DNA from: Chryseobacterium sp.
GTDB lineage: Bacteria > Bacteroidota > Bacteroidia > Flavobacteriales > Weeksellaceae
DNA length: 64,000 nucleotides
Direction: 5' to 3'
Assembly (NCBI RefSeq): GCF_008014695.1
Contig: NZ_VOXE01000001.1
Coordinates: 828,627 to 892,626, forward strand
Under the pieces are notes generated by a model. It worked only from the letters and a program-made list of their open reading frames with translations, had not been told where the DNA came from and did no database searches. Below, piece after piece: positions 7,519-17,726 of this stretch. Made by a program: the position numbers and the translations under genes. The first letter of the stretch is position 1; the number at the start of each line of letters is the position of its first letter.

Positions 7519-9864
7519 TTAAAACGGATAGCCAATTGCGATATTGAGTATCAGATTATCTCTTCTCCAGGTACTGTTGCCGAAATCGATCTGATTGAAA
7601 GTCCAGCGCTCTCCTTCTTCGTAGTAAGGAATCCGGAGCGGCATCGCCAAATCAAGTCGGAGGATGAGAATTGAGAAATCCAGACGCAATCCAACTCCTG
7701 CACCCACCGCAATTTCTTTCGCAAAATCTTTTGAAAATTTACCTCCCGGTCTTGTAGGATCTTCATTGATGAGCCAAACGTTTCCGGCATCAGCAAAAAC
7801 TGCTGCATTCAGAAATTTATAGAGGTTGGCGCGGTATTCCGCATTCATTTCCAGTTTCACATCTCCTGACTGGTCGAAGAAAAACGTCGCGTTCTGGCTT
7901 CTTGGGTCATAACTTCCGGGCCCTAAAGTTCTTGCCCTAAAAGCACGGATGCTGTTGCTACCCCCCACAAAAAACTGTTTTACGTAAGGAATGGTCGTTG
8001 AATTTCCGTACGGATAACCTACTCCTGCAATAAACCTGGTTGCAATGGAACTTTTATCATTCACTTTGCGGTAATAGCGGAAATCATGTTCCGTTTTGGC
8101 ATACTGGCTGAACGGAATATTAAAGAGTTCTTTCTGATCTCCTGCTTTGGCATTGGCGCCGGTTACCAAACCTGCTATCGTTCCGGCCAGATCAACACTT
8201 CCTTTGTAGTAAAAGGTGTTCTTTTTTGGAAGCATCGTGTTGGTGTACGTGTAACTGTAGGTTGGACCAAAAATCAACTGCTTGTCAACCACCCGCTGAA
8301 GAGAGGGATTTGGTGAAATTCCTGCTACAGGATTACCGTCGATCTGTTCCTGATATTTTTCGGTGATATTCTGCGGAGCCACCAAGGTAACATCCAATAA
8401 TTTTAACTGATGCTCTTTTCTTTCATTTTCCTTCCACAGATATCCGACTGAAGTGGTGAAATTATGAAGGGTGTATAACTGGGTGCGGCTCAGGTATTCG
8501 TAACCGATATCAAAGTTTGTACGCGGAACAAAAGCGCTTGAAGAGGATATCGTAAAAGGCGCCACAATTCGCGGTATCGAAAGCTGTGCATTCGCTCCCA
8601 CCCTGATGATGTTATTGGCATCTTTTGGGCCGCCCACCTGCACATCAAACGCGCCGTAAACTGCCGCTTTGAGCTGTTCAGCACCACGGAAAAAATTCCG
8701 GTGCGTCCAGTTCAGGTTAACTTCTCCGCCGGTATAGTTGGCAGAACTGGTCTTGCCTAAAGTTTCCAGCCGCAGCGACTGAAATGGCCGCGGTGTTAAA
8801 AGATAATACGCATCAAATTTATGGTTGAGTGAATCAGAAACGACAAATTCATTTTTCACAAACTTAAAAACACCCAGACTGATGAGTCGGTTGAGGGAAA
8901 GATTGTGGTCTTTCCGGTTGTACAGATCGCCCTTCTGGAAATAAAGTGCGCGGTCGAAGATTTTGGGTTTGAATTTATTTTCAGGATCAATGATATAAAG
9001 ATCATTGATCACCTTTACCGAATCGGTTTTGTAAGGGATTCCGTACTTACCGAGTTTTACATCGGCGAGATTATAATCAGGGAAAACGACCGTTTTATCA
9101 ATCGTAAACTGCTCCTTCGCCAATGTTGGGGTATTTTCCTTGATTTTTACGAAAAGTTCCACTTTCGGCTCCTTCGTAACGGTACTGTCGGCCTGAATAA
9201 CAATATTATCGGGGCTGAAATAATAAAATCCTTTGTTTTTCAGGTGTTCATCAATTCTTTCACGCTCAGCTTTAATCACATCCAGGTCAAAAGGATTGCC
9301 GGTTTTCAGAAAAGATTCCGCTTTAACCGACTGTATTTCGGAAGTGATAACTGAAGAATCTGACGGAAAGGTCACACTGCTGATCAGGTAACGGGCGCCT
9401 GGTCTTACATCGTAAATGACCTTCGCTTTTCTGTTTTTCGAGATCGTATCCGAAGAGGCTCTTGCATTAAAAAAACCTTTGTTCTCGGAATAGTTGACAA
9501 TGATCTTCTCATTGAATTCCCTGTCGACATCTCCCAGCAGGACCGGTTTTTCTCCGATCTTATATTTCAGCCAGTAGCGTAAACCTTTTTCTTTTTTCGG
9601 TTCTCTTGTAATGTTGTAAATATACAGTTGGGGCCTTAATCCCAAAAAAGAAGAATTGGGTTTCGGACGGAGCTGCTCCTGAAGTGCTTCCTTCAGATTG
9701 GATTTGTCTTTTTTGGAAAGTGTATCATTAATGATGTTGATCTTGGCTCCGGTGTACAGCATCTGACCCTCCTGCAGGAATTTGGTGTTGCTGCACGACG
9801 AAAGTGCGGCAAACAAAGACAGCGCTGCGACTGTTTTACAATAAATATGGCTGTATTTCTGCAT
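7519..9864 (-). CDS. tamL: TamL-type BamA/TamA-family outer membrane lipoprotein
   Basis: The protein starts with a lipoprotein signal peptide (lipobox LSSC, Cys about 24), as in the Bacteroidota TamL variant of TamA. POTRA-like modules follow (VTFPSDSSVITSEIQSV, LKTGNPFDLDVIKAERERIDEHLKNKGFYYF), then a C-terminal 16-strand Omp85 barrel ending in aromatic GYPF. The VGGSNSIRAFRARTLGPG stretch is the barrel-lid RGF-type motif of the family. TamA/TamL works with TamB in envelope protein or lipid transport. Its ATG overlaps the TAA of the upstream tamB gene (TAATG), which implies translational coupling. Length 781 is normal. Confidence 0.92.
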   Translation of the reverse strand: MQKYSHIYCKTVAALSLFAALSSCSNTKFLQEGQMLYTGAKINIINDTLSKKDKSNLKEALQEQLRPKPNSSFLGLRPQLYIYNITREPKKEKGLRYWLKYKIGEKPVLLGDVDREFNEKIIVNYSENKGFFNARASSDTISKNRKAKVIYDVRPGARYLISSVTFPSDSSVITSEIQSVKAESFLKTGNPFDLDVIKAERERIDEHLKNKGFYYFSPDNIVIQADSTVTKEPKVELFVKIKENTPTLAKEQFTIDKTVVFPDYNLADVKLGKYGIPYKTDSVKVINDLYIIDPENKFKPKIFDRALYFQKGDLYNRKDHNLSLNRLISLGVFKFVKNEFVVSDSLNHKFDAYYLLTPRPFQSLRLETLGKTSSANYTGGEVNLNWTHRNFFRGAEQLKAAVYGAFDVQVGGPKDANNIIRVGANAQLSIPRIVAPFTISSSSAFVPRTNFDIGYEYLSRTQLYTLHNFTTSVGYLWKENERKEHQLKLLDVTLVAPQNITEKYQEQIDGNPVAGISPNPSLQRVVDKQLIFGPTYSYTYTNTMLPKKNTFYYKGSVDLAGTIAGLVTGANAKAGDQKELFNIPFSQYAKTEHDFRYYRKVNDKSSIATRFIAGVGYPYGNSTTIPYVKQFFVGGSNSIRAFRARTLGPGSYDPRSQNATFFFDQSGDVKLEMNAEYRANLYKFLNAAVFADAGNVWLINEDPTRPGGKFSKDFAKEIAVGAGVGLRLDFSILILRLDLAMPLRIPYYEEGERWTFNQIDFGNSTWRRDNLILNIAIGYPF

Positions 9865-12800
9865 TATTTTGAAGTCGTGTTTACGGTTGGTAAGTTCTTT
9901 TCTTTCTTTTTTTTGTTGCGCTCAAAAATTTCTCTGAATTTATCGTAATCCAGGGTTATGATGAAACCGACGCCGGTTTCGACCACCTGACCCTGCAGCG
10001 CAACCTGATAATTGTTCTTCCGGTAAGCGCGTAACATATATCTTCCGTCCTTCGACAGGCTGTAATCCAGCGTTACATCTCCTGCGATATTGGTCATCTG
10101 CTCGTTTTGCCGCGCGTCACCTTCAACTCCGAAATTGTTTCCAACCGTTACTTTCAGGCGGTCATCAAAAAGCCTTTTCGTTAGACCTACGTTCAGGTCG
10201 GTCCTTTCATTCCGGTCTCCGGTTGAATAATCTTCAGTAGATTCCAGGTCGAAATTCAGTTCTACTCCACCAATTAAATCGGAAGCGAGATTATTCAGCT
10301 GTTCCGAAAGAATACGGCTCACACTCTGTTTGGCAACTGTTGACGCAGACAATCCGGTGTCGCTCTGGAAAGGATTTTCTCCGATAAATCTGTTCAGAAG
10401 AAGCAGTGCAAAAACCTGTTTGTTCATTTCTGCTTCTTCGCGCCTCAGCTGATCGAGTTTTGCACGTGTATTGTCTAAAACGGTTGCGGAAACCGAACTG
10501 TTTTCCTCCGCAGTCGTAATATCAAAGGTGATGACAGGCTTCATGAGTTCGCCATTCATTTTCAGTAAAGTATTGAAAGGAATCCGCTGCTTATACTGGT
10601 TCAGTTCGCTGCCGGTAACTCCCGTTAACTGCTGCTGAAGCAAATCCAAAGGGGCAGCTTCGGTGGTATAAACGGCTGTAATGTTTACATTTGCAGACGT
10701 TGGTTCGCCGGTCCAGGTGATTGTGCTTCCTTTCTGGATGTCAAATTTTCTTTTCAGTAAACTTACTGACATTTCGTAAGCACCACTTTCCACTTCATAG
10801 ACTCCAACCAGGGTGGTTTTTCCTGAAGGATCGATGCCTCCGGTCAACTGAGCCTCACCCTGAAGTTTTACAAAATCTCCGTTTGCTTTATCAATGACCA
10901 GGGATATTTTGGCTTCTTTATTCACCTCAATATTCACATTCACGTCCATTCCTTTGATGTCGCTCTGGTTCGTAAGCGAATCAGCCTTAATGGTTTTTTG
11001 AAGCGCCATCTGATCCTGATCTATAAATTCTACAATCCCTTCTCGGTCTTGTAAAGAAGGCGATGACTGCGGGAGAACAAACGTAAAATCAGTCTTATCG
11101 GTAACGGAAAGGCTTCCGTCTACTTTGGGTAAGTCGAGATCGCCACGAATCCGAAGGTCTGCATTTACGGCCAAAACGCCGTACATCATTCGGTCGTTAT
11201 TCTTTTCGGAATCCACCACTTTAAAGTTATCAGCATTCACATCAAGATTGAATGCAAAATCGCGGTAGGTTTGGGTGAGGACGCTTCCATCAATCACAAC
11301 AGCATTTCCGGCATCGTCTTTAATATTAAAATCATCGAATTCAATTCCGCGGCCCGTGAACTGAATTTCATCATTGATGTTCTTAAATTTACTGCCCAAC
11401 TGAGTAATTCCCAGTCCTACTTCGTTGAATTTCACCCTGCCCAGAACAGAAGGCGCTTTTGAGGTGCCTCCAATCTTTAAATTCCCCGAAAGGTAACCTT
11501 CAGCATTTTCAACGGCATTCATCGAAAGCCCCTGAACGGTCTGCATCTGCAGGCGATTGATTGCCATATTCATGTCCAGAGCACTGGAAGTGGTATTGTA
11601 AGTTCCCAGAAGTTTCAGATCGTTGTCGTTTCCGGAAAGTGCCACATCGGCGCGAATCAGCTGACTGGTCTCGTTATTCACTTTAACTGCCAGATTTCCG
11701 ACCGGACTTCCGTACACAAACAAATCGGTCACAGCCAAATCAGAGGTGAACGTCATATTGTTTTTAAGATCCCGGATCTGCGCGGTACCGTTGATATTTC
11801 CCTTCGCCAGCAATGAATCTTTTTTGATCATCTCCGTAATGGTTTCAATCCGGAAATCTTTAATTGAAATGTTCAGCGGACTGTTCGGGACAGTGCTTTC
11901 CGACTGAAGCCGAATTTCGCTACCCGCATTTGAAATGACAAAATTATTGGCTAAAATACCGCGGCTGCCGATCTGCAGGTAATTATCCGGAGACACCTGC
12001 CAACTGGTATAATTGAGGATCAACCCATCCGGATTGAGACTTATTTGGGTCAGATCTCCCAGTTTTTCTGCCGTTCCGGCGAGCAAAAATTTCGTCGCAT
12101 CTTTTTCGTCTTTTGTTGAGGCATTGTAGGTGATCCGATTGTCTTTAACGTTGCCGTTCAGATTCACTTTCATCAGCGCAATGCTTTCATTTTTAAATTC
12201 AGCCAGGCTGATGTTGTACACGAGCGCATCATTTGAATTGTTAAGCGTCAGAATCCCATCACGGATGATGTTTTTACCGTAAGTCACCATTGGGATCTGT
12301 CCGTTCACTTCCAGTTTCCGCGAATCAGCATCGTAATTTCCGGTTAAGTGGATGGGTTCAAATTCCGTGAGGTCAGGAACGAATTTCCGGAGCAGATCAT
12401 CATCCTTCACCACCGCATTGAACGTAAAAAACTGATTTGGATCCACTTTTCCGGTTATTGCACCCGGTTTCTGGAACTGATAATACTGATAGACGGTCTG
12501 CTGTAAAGAGCCGAAAATCTGCGTGAGTTTATATTTTCCCTTTAGGTCAATGTCGGCAATCTGAGATTTCAGGACAATTCTGTTGCTGTCGGCAGTTGAT
12601 GATGCGGTAAGTTGAACCTCCTGGATTGGAAATACGTCCTTGGTATCGGAAATGGCAAAATTCTGAAGATGAAGGAAACCGTTCGGCGCATCAGGATCCA
12701 GACTGGTAAAATCACCGTCAATATCGCCTGCGAGAATCATCTGTTCCGCATAAAAACCGAGTTTGTGGAGGTCCAGTTTCGTGATGGTTCCGTTCACTTT

Positions 12801-14876
12801 CACCGTGGGATTTTTTTCACTGTACACGCCGGAAGCCAAAAGTTTAAGGTTGGCATTCGGATCCCTTGAATCCAGATTGATCACATAGGTACCGCGGCTA
12901 ATTTTACCGGTCATCGCCATATTGTGGTACGTGTAGCCGTTGTAATGAACTGACGCGATGTTTCCTTTCAGGTCAGCAATAGCATTTTTCACATCGAAAC
13001 TCCGGCCTTTCACCGAAATCTGTCCGGTAACTGCACCCAGATCTTTGTTCTGAATGATATGTCCTATCTGCAGGTTCTGGAGATTTGCCAGAATGTCGTA
13101 ACGTTCCTGATTTTTCTGTCTCATATCCACCGACGCGCGGATTCCCGCGTTTCCTAAAGTGGAAATCAGCTTAAGATTCGCGTTCACGACTTGGGTATTT
13201 CCTTTCGCGGTTCCGGCGATTTTAAAATACGAAGGGAGAGAAATGGTTGATGGAATGGTATTTTTCGGCACGAGGTTAAAGACCGTCTGAGCAGAGGACG
13301 AAAGTTCGCGGATGTTTAAATCATAATAAAGATTTTTGGGATCCATGGCGTTCTTTACCGTTCCGGAGGCGTTGATCTTCAACCGGTCGATTCCGGAAAG
13401 TTCCAGATTCTGGATAATAAGATCATTCAGTGTCCCTTTTAGTCTTGTATTGACGTTTAAGATGGCATTCGGATATCTGTTGAAAGGAACCGTATTCCTC
13501 AATGAAGGAACAAGCATGAGAATATCAGAAAAACCGACCCTCGAATTCCGGATGTTTGCCGAAATCTTTACCGCTCCAGGATTTGCACTAAGCTGTTTAA
13601 TGGAATTGTAATTCAGGACCAGTTCATCGCGCAGCAAAGTTTTGGAAGTCTTCAGATACAGATCTTTGAGATGGGCCTCGCGGTCACCATAGACAAAATC
13701 AGTTTCAAATTCCTGAATATCCAGACCGCGCTTTTCTTTAATTTCCGCCGAATTAACGGTACCTGAAAAAGTTCCGTCTTTCATTTTGAAATACCGGAGC
13801 TCGAGGTTCATTTTTGAAAAATTGAGGTGGTTGAAATCCATTCCCCTCGCAGTTTGGGCAATGGCGGTATTGTCGTACACCACTTTTACGTCCTCGAGCA
13901 CCAGTTTATTAAGCAAAAGAGCGAGTGAGCTTTCCGAATTCGAAGGTTTGCCGGAAGGCGCTGCGCTTTTGGCATTAGCATTCGTTGCAGGCAAAAATAA
14001 CTTTGCATTAATATCTGCGCCTTTCAGCAGGACATTTTCGATTCCGAAATTATTTTTTTCAAGATCCAGGCTGTTGACTTTGGTGCTAAGCTCCTTAAAA
14101 AGTATTTTCGCGAATGTTTTGGTATTGGCGTCGCCGTAATCAATTTTAAAATTAGTCAGTTTAATCTTGTTCAGCCCCAATTTCATGGGTTTTTTCTGGT
14201 TCAGGGAATCCACTTTCTGCTCCACTTTTTCAGCTACTTCTTCCAACAGGTCCTGTTTGAGCTTAAGCCGAAGTCCGTCCATATTGATATCGTTTGCCGA
14301 ATAGGAATTATTCTGCATATCAAACGTTTTTACGCGCGTATCAAAAGATTTAAAATACAGGTTGATGTCGTTCCGGGACTGATTGTCAATAAATGAAATG
14401 CCGATATCTTTCAGACTGATCTTATCAAGGGAAATGATGAAAGGTTTCGAAGTGCTCGCTTCCGCATCTTTTGTAGCAAATGCCTCAAGAATGTAATCAA
14501 AATTAAAGCTGCCGTTTTTATTCCGTATAATATTCGCTTTAAATCCTTGTAGGTCAATCGAAGTAAGGTCTGCGGTATTTTTCAGAAGTTTTGGAATGTT
14601 TAAACCGACGTCTAGTTTCCGTGCGAAAAGAAGTGTATCCACTTTCTGGCCCTGCAGATACAGATTTTCCATGACCAGACTGTTCGGAAAACCGATGTAT
14701 ACCCGGTCCAGTGTTACTTTGGTATGTACTTTTTCCTGCAGATAATTTACAAGTTTTCCTTTGAAGAAATTCTGAACCGCAGGCAGCTGCAGACTTAATG
14801 CAAAAACCAGGATCAGAAAAAGAAGAGAGCCGAGGAAAATCGCTGTATATTTTAAAAACTTCTTAAAAATTTTCAT
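9864..14876 (-). CDS. tamB: TamB-type translocation/assembly protein (AsmA/DUF490 superfamily)
   Basis: A single N-terminal membrane anchor (about residues 8-30) is followed by about 1,400 residues of repetitive beta-rich AsmA/TamB sequence, then a C-terminal DUF490 domain near 1250-1640 (EVESGAYEMSVSLLKRKFDIQKGS). This is the architecture of bridge-like lipid-transport proteins that span the periplasm. The 1670-residue length is usual for Bacteroidota. It is the first gene of a two-gene unit with tamL. The 196 bp upstream of it hold nothing I can identify. Confidence 0.92.
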   Translation of the reverse strand: MKIFKKFLKYTAIFLGSLLFLILVFALSLQLPAVQNFFKGKLVNYLQEKVHTKVTLDRVYIGFPNSLVMENLYLQGQKVDTLLFARKLDVGLNIPKLLKNTADLTSIDLQGFKANIIRNKNGSFNFDYILEAFATKDAEASTSKPFIISLDKISLKDIGISFIDNQSRNDINLYFKSFDTRVKTFDMQNNSYSANDINMDGLRLKLKQDLLEEVAEKVEQKVDSLNQKKPMKLGLNKIKLTNFKIDYGDANTKTFAKILFKELSTKVNSLDLEKNNFGIENVLLKGADINAKLFLPATNANAKSAAPSGKPSNSESSLALLLNKLVLEDVKVVYDNTAIAQTARGMDFNHLNFSKMNLELRYFKMKDGTFSGTVNSAEIKEKRGLDIQEFETDFVYGDREAHLKDLYLKTSKTLLRDELVLNYNSIKQLSANPGAVKISANIRNSRVGFSDILMLVPSLRNTVPFNRYPNAILNVNTRLKGTLNDLIIQNLELSGIDRLKINASGTVKNAMDPKNLYYDLNIRELSSSAQTVFNLVPKNTIPSTISLPSYFKIAGTAKGNTQVVNANLKLISTLGNAGIRASVDMRQKNQERYDILANLQNLQIGHIIQNKDLGAVTGQISVKGRSFDVKNAIADLKGNIASVHYNGYTYHNMAMTGKISRGTYVINLDSRDPNANLKLLASGVYSEKNPTVKVNGTITKLDLHKLGFYAEQMILAGDIDGDFTSLDPDAPNGFLHLQNFAISDTKDVFPIQEVQLTASSTADSNRIVLKSQIADIDLKGKYKLTQIFGSLQQTVYQYYQFQKPGAITGKVDPNQFFTFNAVVKDDDLLRKFVPDLTEFEPIHLTGNYDADSRKLEVNGQIPMVTYGKNIIRDGILTLNNSNDALVYNISLAEFKNESIALMKVNLNGNVKDNRITYNASTKDEKDATKFLLAGTAEKLGDLTQISLNPDGLILNYTSWQVSPDNYLQIGSRGILANNFVISNAGSEIRLQSESTVPNSPLNISIKDFRIETITEMIKKDSLLAKGNINGTAQIRDLKNNMTFTSDLAVTDLFVYGSPVGNLAVKVNNETSQLIRADVALSGNDNDLKLLGTYNTTSSALDMNMAINRLQMQTVQGLSMNAVENAEGYLSGNLKIGGTSKAPSVLGRVKFNEVGLGITQLGSKFKNINDEIQFTGRGIEFDDFNIKDDAGNAVVIDGSVLTQTYRDFAFNLDVNADNFKVVDSEKNNDRMMYGVLAVNADLRIRGDLDLPKVDGSLSVTDKTDFTFVLPQSSPSLQDREGIVEFIDQDQMALQKTIKADSLTNQSDIKGMDVNVNIEVNKEAKISLVIDKANGDFVKLQGEAQLTGGIDPSGKTTLVGVYEVESGAYEMSVSLLKRKFDIQKGSTITWTGEPTSANVNITAVYTTEAAPLDLLQQQLTGVTGSELNQYKQRIPFNTLLKMNGELMKPVITFDITTAEENSSVSATVLDNTRAKLDQLRREEAEMNKQVFALLLLNRFIGENPFQSDTGLSASTVAKQSVSRILSEQLNNLASDLIGGVELNFDLESTEDYSTGDRNERTDLNVGLTKRLFDDRLKVTVGNNFGVEGDARQNEQMTNIAGDVTLDYSLSKDGRYMLRAYRKNNYQVALQGQVVETGVGFIITLDYDKFREIFERNKKKKEKNLPTVNTTSK

Positions 14877-15072
14877 TGTGTAATATTAATGAAATCCTCG
14901 GTCATATCAAAAAATACATTCTTAAAAATGCTGTGTTAAAAATGTGTTATTCAATGCATTTGGACGGTGAAATGTTCGTTTTCGGCATTCATAAAACTAT
15001 ATTTTAAAACAAACAGTACCGATTGAGGAAGTGTAAACAGTAGATTGCCATCAAAACCTTACGGCAATGAAA

Positions 15073-16308
15073 TTAAAACTGATAATACAGATTTAAATAC
15101 AGATCAAAACGGTTTATATCACGGTGATTTCCAACCAATAGTCGGTTATAAACGGCAGTGGCAGAGCCCAGAAAATGAGAACTGAGTTTTTTCTGGTATC
15201 CCAACCCGACTGACTTGTCCTTATATCCATTAAATGAAAACTGGTAGTTTTTCAGATCGGGAGAAGTACCCAAACCTAAAATAAGAGAAACGAAATCTCT
15301 TTTTTCATTCAGGAAATGCCTCCACGTAAGCACATGCGACGGATAATACTCCTTCCGGTCTTCAGTAATATAATTTTTGAGACTGAACCAGTTTTTTTCA
15401 TATTCTTTGCTGGCTCCAACAACGAGCGTATAGATATTATTGTCATCGGCATGGATGTATCTTGCGCCAGTTTCAAGCTCCCAACCCTTCGGAAAAGCGG
15501 TATACAGGGAATATCCTGCCCTGAATTCGGGAAAAATTTCACTGGCTGAATAGGCGGCGTTAAAAAATGAGTAGTTTTTTTCACCGTGCACCCAGTAATC
15601 TTCAGCTTCGAACTGGATACCGTCTTCCGAATTTCTAAGACCGTAATTGATTCTGGCGATGAGGGTGTTTTTTTTATCTGCTGTTTTCCTGAGATATTCC
15701 AGTGAAAAAATATGAAAACTGTTGTTTTTTCGGAATGCAGGCATGTACAGAATTCCAACGCGGTTCTGTTTCAAGGTATCGGTGCTGAGTTCATCAGACA
15801 ATCTGGCAGCGACCCGCGTTTGAGGTGCTTTTTTTCCAGCAGTTAAAACTTCCGCAGGATATTTTACCGCTGCAGAATTTTCTTCCAGCGTTTTTATTTT
15901 TTGGAGATAAATTGCTTCATCAGGATATTGCTCATGCAATTTTTTATACGTCTCAATCGCCATTTGACGGTCTTTTTTAAGTTCATAGGAAATTCCCAGA
16001 CCCCCTCTTGCATTCTTCTGATAATCCGGACTCTGTTCCGCAATTTTAAACTGTACAATTGCAAGGTCAGGCCGATTCGTCTGGTTGTATATACGACCAA
16101 GCAGCATCCTGAAATCAAGGTAATCCGGCGCATAGGAAAGTGCCTCTTCAGCGATTTTTACTGCTTTCGGGTAATCTTGAGCCTGTCGGGCTGCAATTGC
16201 TTCGGAAAGCATTTTGTCGGTATCGGGTTCCTGCTGGGCATTCAGATTGCTGAAAATTGCGGTAAAGATCAGTAGGAGTAGTATATATTTATTCTTCATT
16301 ATTTTCAA
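15073..16308 (-). CDS. YaiO-family outer membrane beta-barrel protein with TPR domain
   Basis: A signal peptide (cleavage after about 24, NLNAQ) leads into two to three TPR-like helices (residues 30-145, e.g. AIAARQAQDYPKAVKIAEEALSYAPDYLDFRMLLGRIY). The C-terminal half (about 180-411) is a YaiO-type barrel with alternating aromatic strands and a final LYLNLYYQF. TPR plus barrel is the layout of polysaccharide-export outer-membrane proteins. Its start overlaps the end of the upstream glycosyltransferase gene by 20 bp. It is the last gene of a four-gene minus-strand operon and is likely the outer-membrane exit or modifier for that system. Confidence 0.85.
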   Translation of the reverse strand: MKIMKNKYILLLLIFTAIFSNLNAQQEPDTDKMLSEAIAARQAQDYPKAVKIAEEALSYAPDYLDFRMLLGRIYNQTNRPDLAIVQFKIAEQSPDYQKNARGGLGISYELKKDRQMAIETYKKLHEQYPDEAIYLQKIKTLEENSAAVKYPAEVLTAGKKAPQTRVAARLSDELSTDTLKQNRVGILYMPAFRKNNSFHIFSLEYLRKTADKKNTLIARINYGLRNSEDGIQFEAEDYWVHGEKNYSFFNAAYSASEIFPEFRAGYSLYTAFPKGWELETGARYIHADDNNIYTLVVGASKEYEKNWFSLKNYITEDRKEYYPSHVLTWRHFLNEKRDFVSLILGLGTSPDLKNYQFSFNGYKDKSVGLGYQKKLSSHFLGSATAVYNRLLVGNHRDINRFDLYLNLYYQF

Positions 16309-17725
16309 TTTGTTTCAAACCTTTGCGGTTCATATCGCCCCAGATGTGTTTGGTTTTCATGATTTCGTTGGCATATCCCTTCAATGCTGAAAAAACGATG
16401 ACCGGATGGAAGATCAGCGGCTCCAGAAAAGCAGTCAATACAAGCTGGTAAACTTCTCGGTGGGTTTTATAATAATTATGGATGAACTGATTGTAAAGCA
16501 CTGAAAAGGTGCTGACCAATGCCGAGAAAAAATAGATGATAAAAAGCAGAATTAGAACAATCCCCTGCTGATAAATAATGTAATACGAAATCATGAACAC
16601 AACCCCAGAAAACTCGATGATCGGCGCCAGAACTTCAAAAAAAAGATTGTAAGGATAGATCACCAAGCCAAGTTTTTTATATTTCGGGTTCAGAAACACT
16701 TTCTTATTGTTCCCATAAATTCGCCATAATCCTCTTGACCAGCGGACCCGCTGCTGGATTAAAATCTTCAGGCTGTCCGGTCCCTCGGTCCAGCAAAGAA
16801 CCTGAGGAATATACTTTATCTTGTATTCAAGCTTATTTTCCAGCATATATCGGCAAATTCTGATGATGAGGTCCATATCTTCCCCAAAGGATTTTGAATC
16901 ATATCCCTTCACGTTCATCACGATTTCCTTTTCAAACAACCCCAGTCCACCGGATACGTTAGGAACCGCATTAAAATAAGACCATCCCATTTTTCCCAAA
17001 AGATAAGACCTCACATACTCCAGTTCCTGAAAGCGGACCCAAATATTTTTCGGTAACTGAATGGTTTTTAAAATTCCGTTTTTATATATAAATGAATTAC
17101 ACATTCTGAGAGTCGCGCCAATCGCTATGACCCTCTTTCTTTCCGAAAGAATCTCACTCATAAAATAGAGGAGCGTATCGCGGTGAAGGACGCAGTCGAC
17201 ATCAGTATTGAGAAAATAAGGGAAATTGGAGACATTTAAACCAGCATTTATCGCATCCGCTTTGGATTTACCATTGACTTTATCGATCACCAAAAGATTA
17301 GCGTATGCTTTGTTGGACGATTTGTAAAAACCTCTGATTGGTTCGAAATCGAGCTTCTTTTCATAAAAATAAGTGACCTCAGTTAGTTCAAAATGGTTGA
17401 TCATTTTTTGCAGCGTATCGTCAGTACTTCCGTCATTTACAATAATCACTTCAAATTTAGGGTAACTCAGGTTCAGCAGCGAATGCACATTGGCTGTAAT
17501 GGTTTCAGATTCATTAAACGCTGCAGTAATAATGCTGACTCCCGGAGCATTGTTCATCTGAAGCAGATCTTCTTTATGACGGAGTCTGCTGAAAAAAAGG
17601 TTGCGGTCTATACTGATTCCTGCAAAGATCAGCAGTATGATATAGGAAAGCATGAGCGCAATGCTGTAATAGATGATTGCCTTTAAATACACGAATTCCA
17701 GAATCTCAATTAACAGGTCGTTCAT
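16289..17725 (-). CDS. processive family-2 glycosyltransferase
   Basis: An N-terminal membrane helix (about 15-40) precedes a GT2 catalytic domain with all key motifs: nucleotide-binding SIITAAFNE and IIVNDGSTDDT, the DxD (NTDVDC), FGEDMDL, and QQRVRWSRGLW, the QxxRW motif of processive synthases. Three or more C-terminal membrane helices follow. This layout matches PgaC and cellulose-synthase-type enzymes, which make and export linear polysaccharides across the inner membrane. It lies 1 bp after the repeat protein gene and overlaps the YaiO gene. The sugar is unknown. Confidence 0.9.
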   Translation of the reverse strand: MNDLLIEILEFVYLKAIIYYSIALMLSYIILLIFAGISIDRNLFFSRLRHKEDLLQMNNAPGVSIITAAFNESETITANVHSLLNLSYPKFEVIIVNDGSTDDTLQKMINHFELTEVTYFYEKKLDFEPIRGFYKSSNKAYANLLVIDKVNGKSKADAINAGLNVSNFPYFLNTDVDCVLHRDTLLYFMSEILSERKRVIAIGATLRMCNSFIYKNGILKTIQLPKNIWVRFQELEYVRSYLLGKMGWSYFNAVPNVSGGLGLFEKEIVMNVKGYDSKSFGEDMDLIIRICRYMLENKLEYKIKYIPQVLCWTEGPDSLKILIQQRVRWSRGLWRIYGNNKKVFLNPKYKKLGLVIYPYNLFFEVLAPIIEFSGVVFMISYYIIYQQGIVLILLFIIYFFSALVSTFSVLYNQFIHNYYKTHREVYQLVLTAFLEPLIFHPVIVFSALKGYANEIMKTKHIWGDMNRKGLKQIENNEE

Positions 17726-17726
17726 T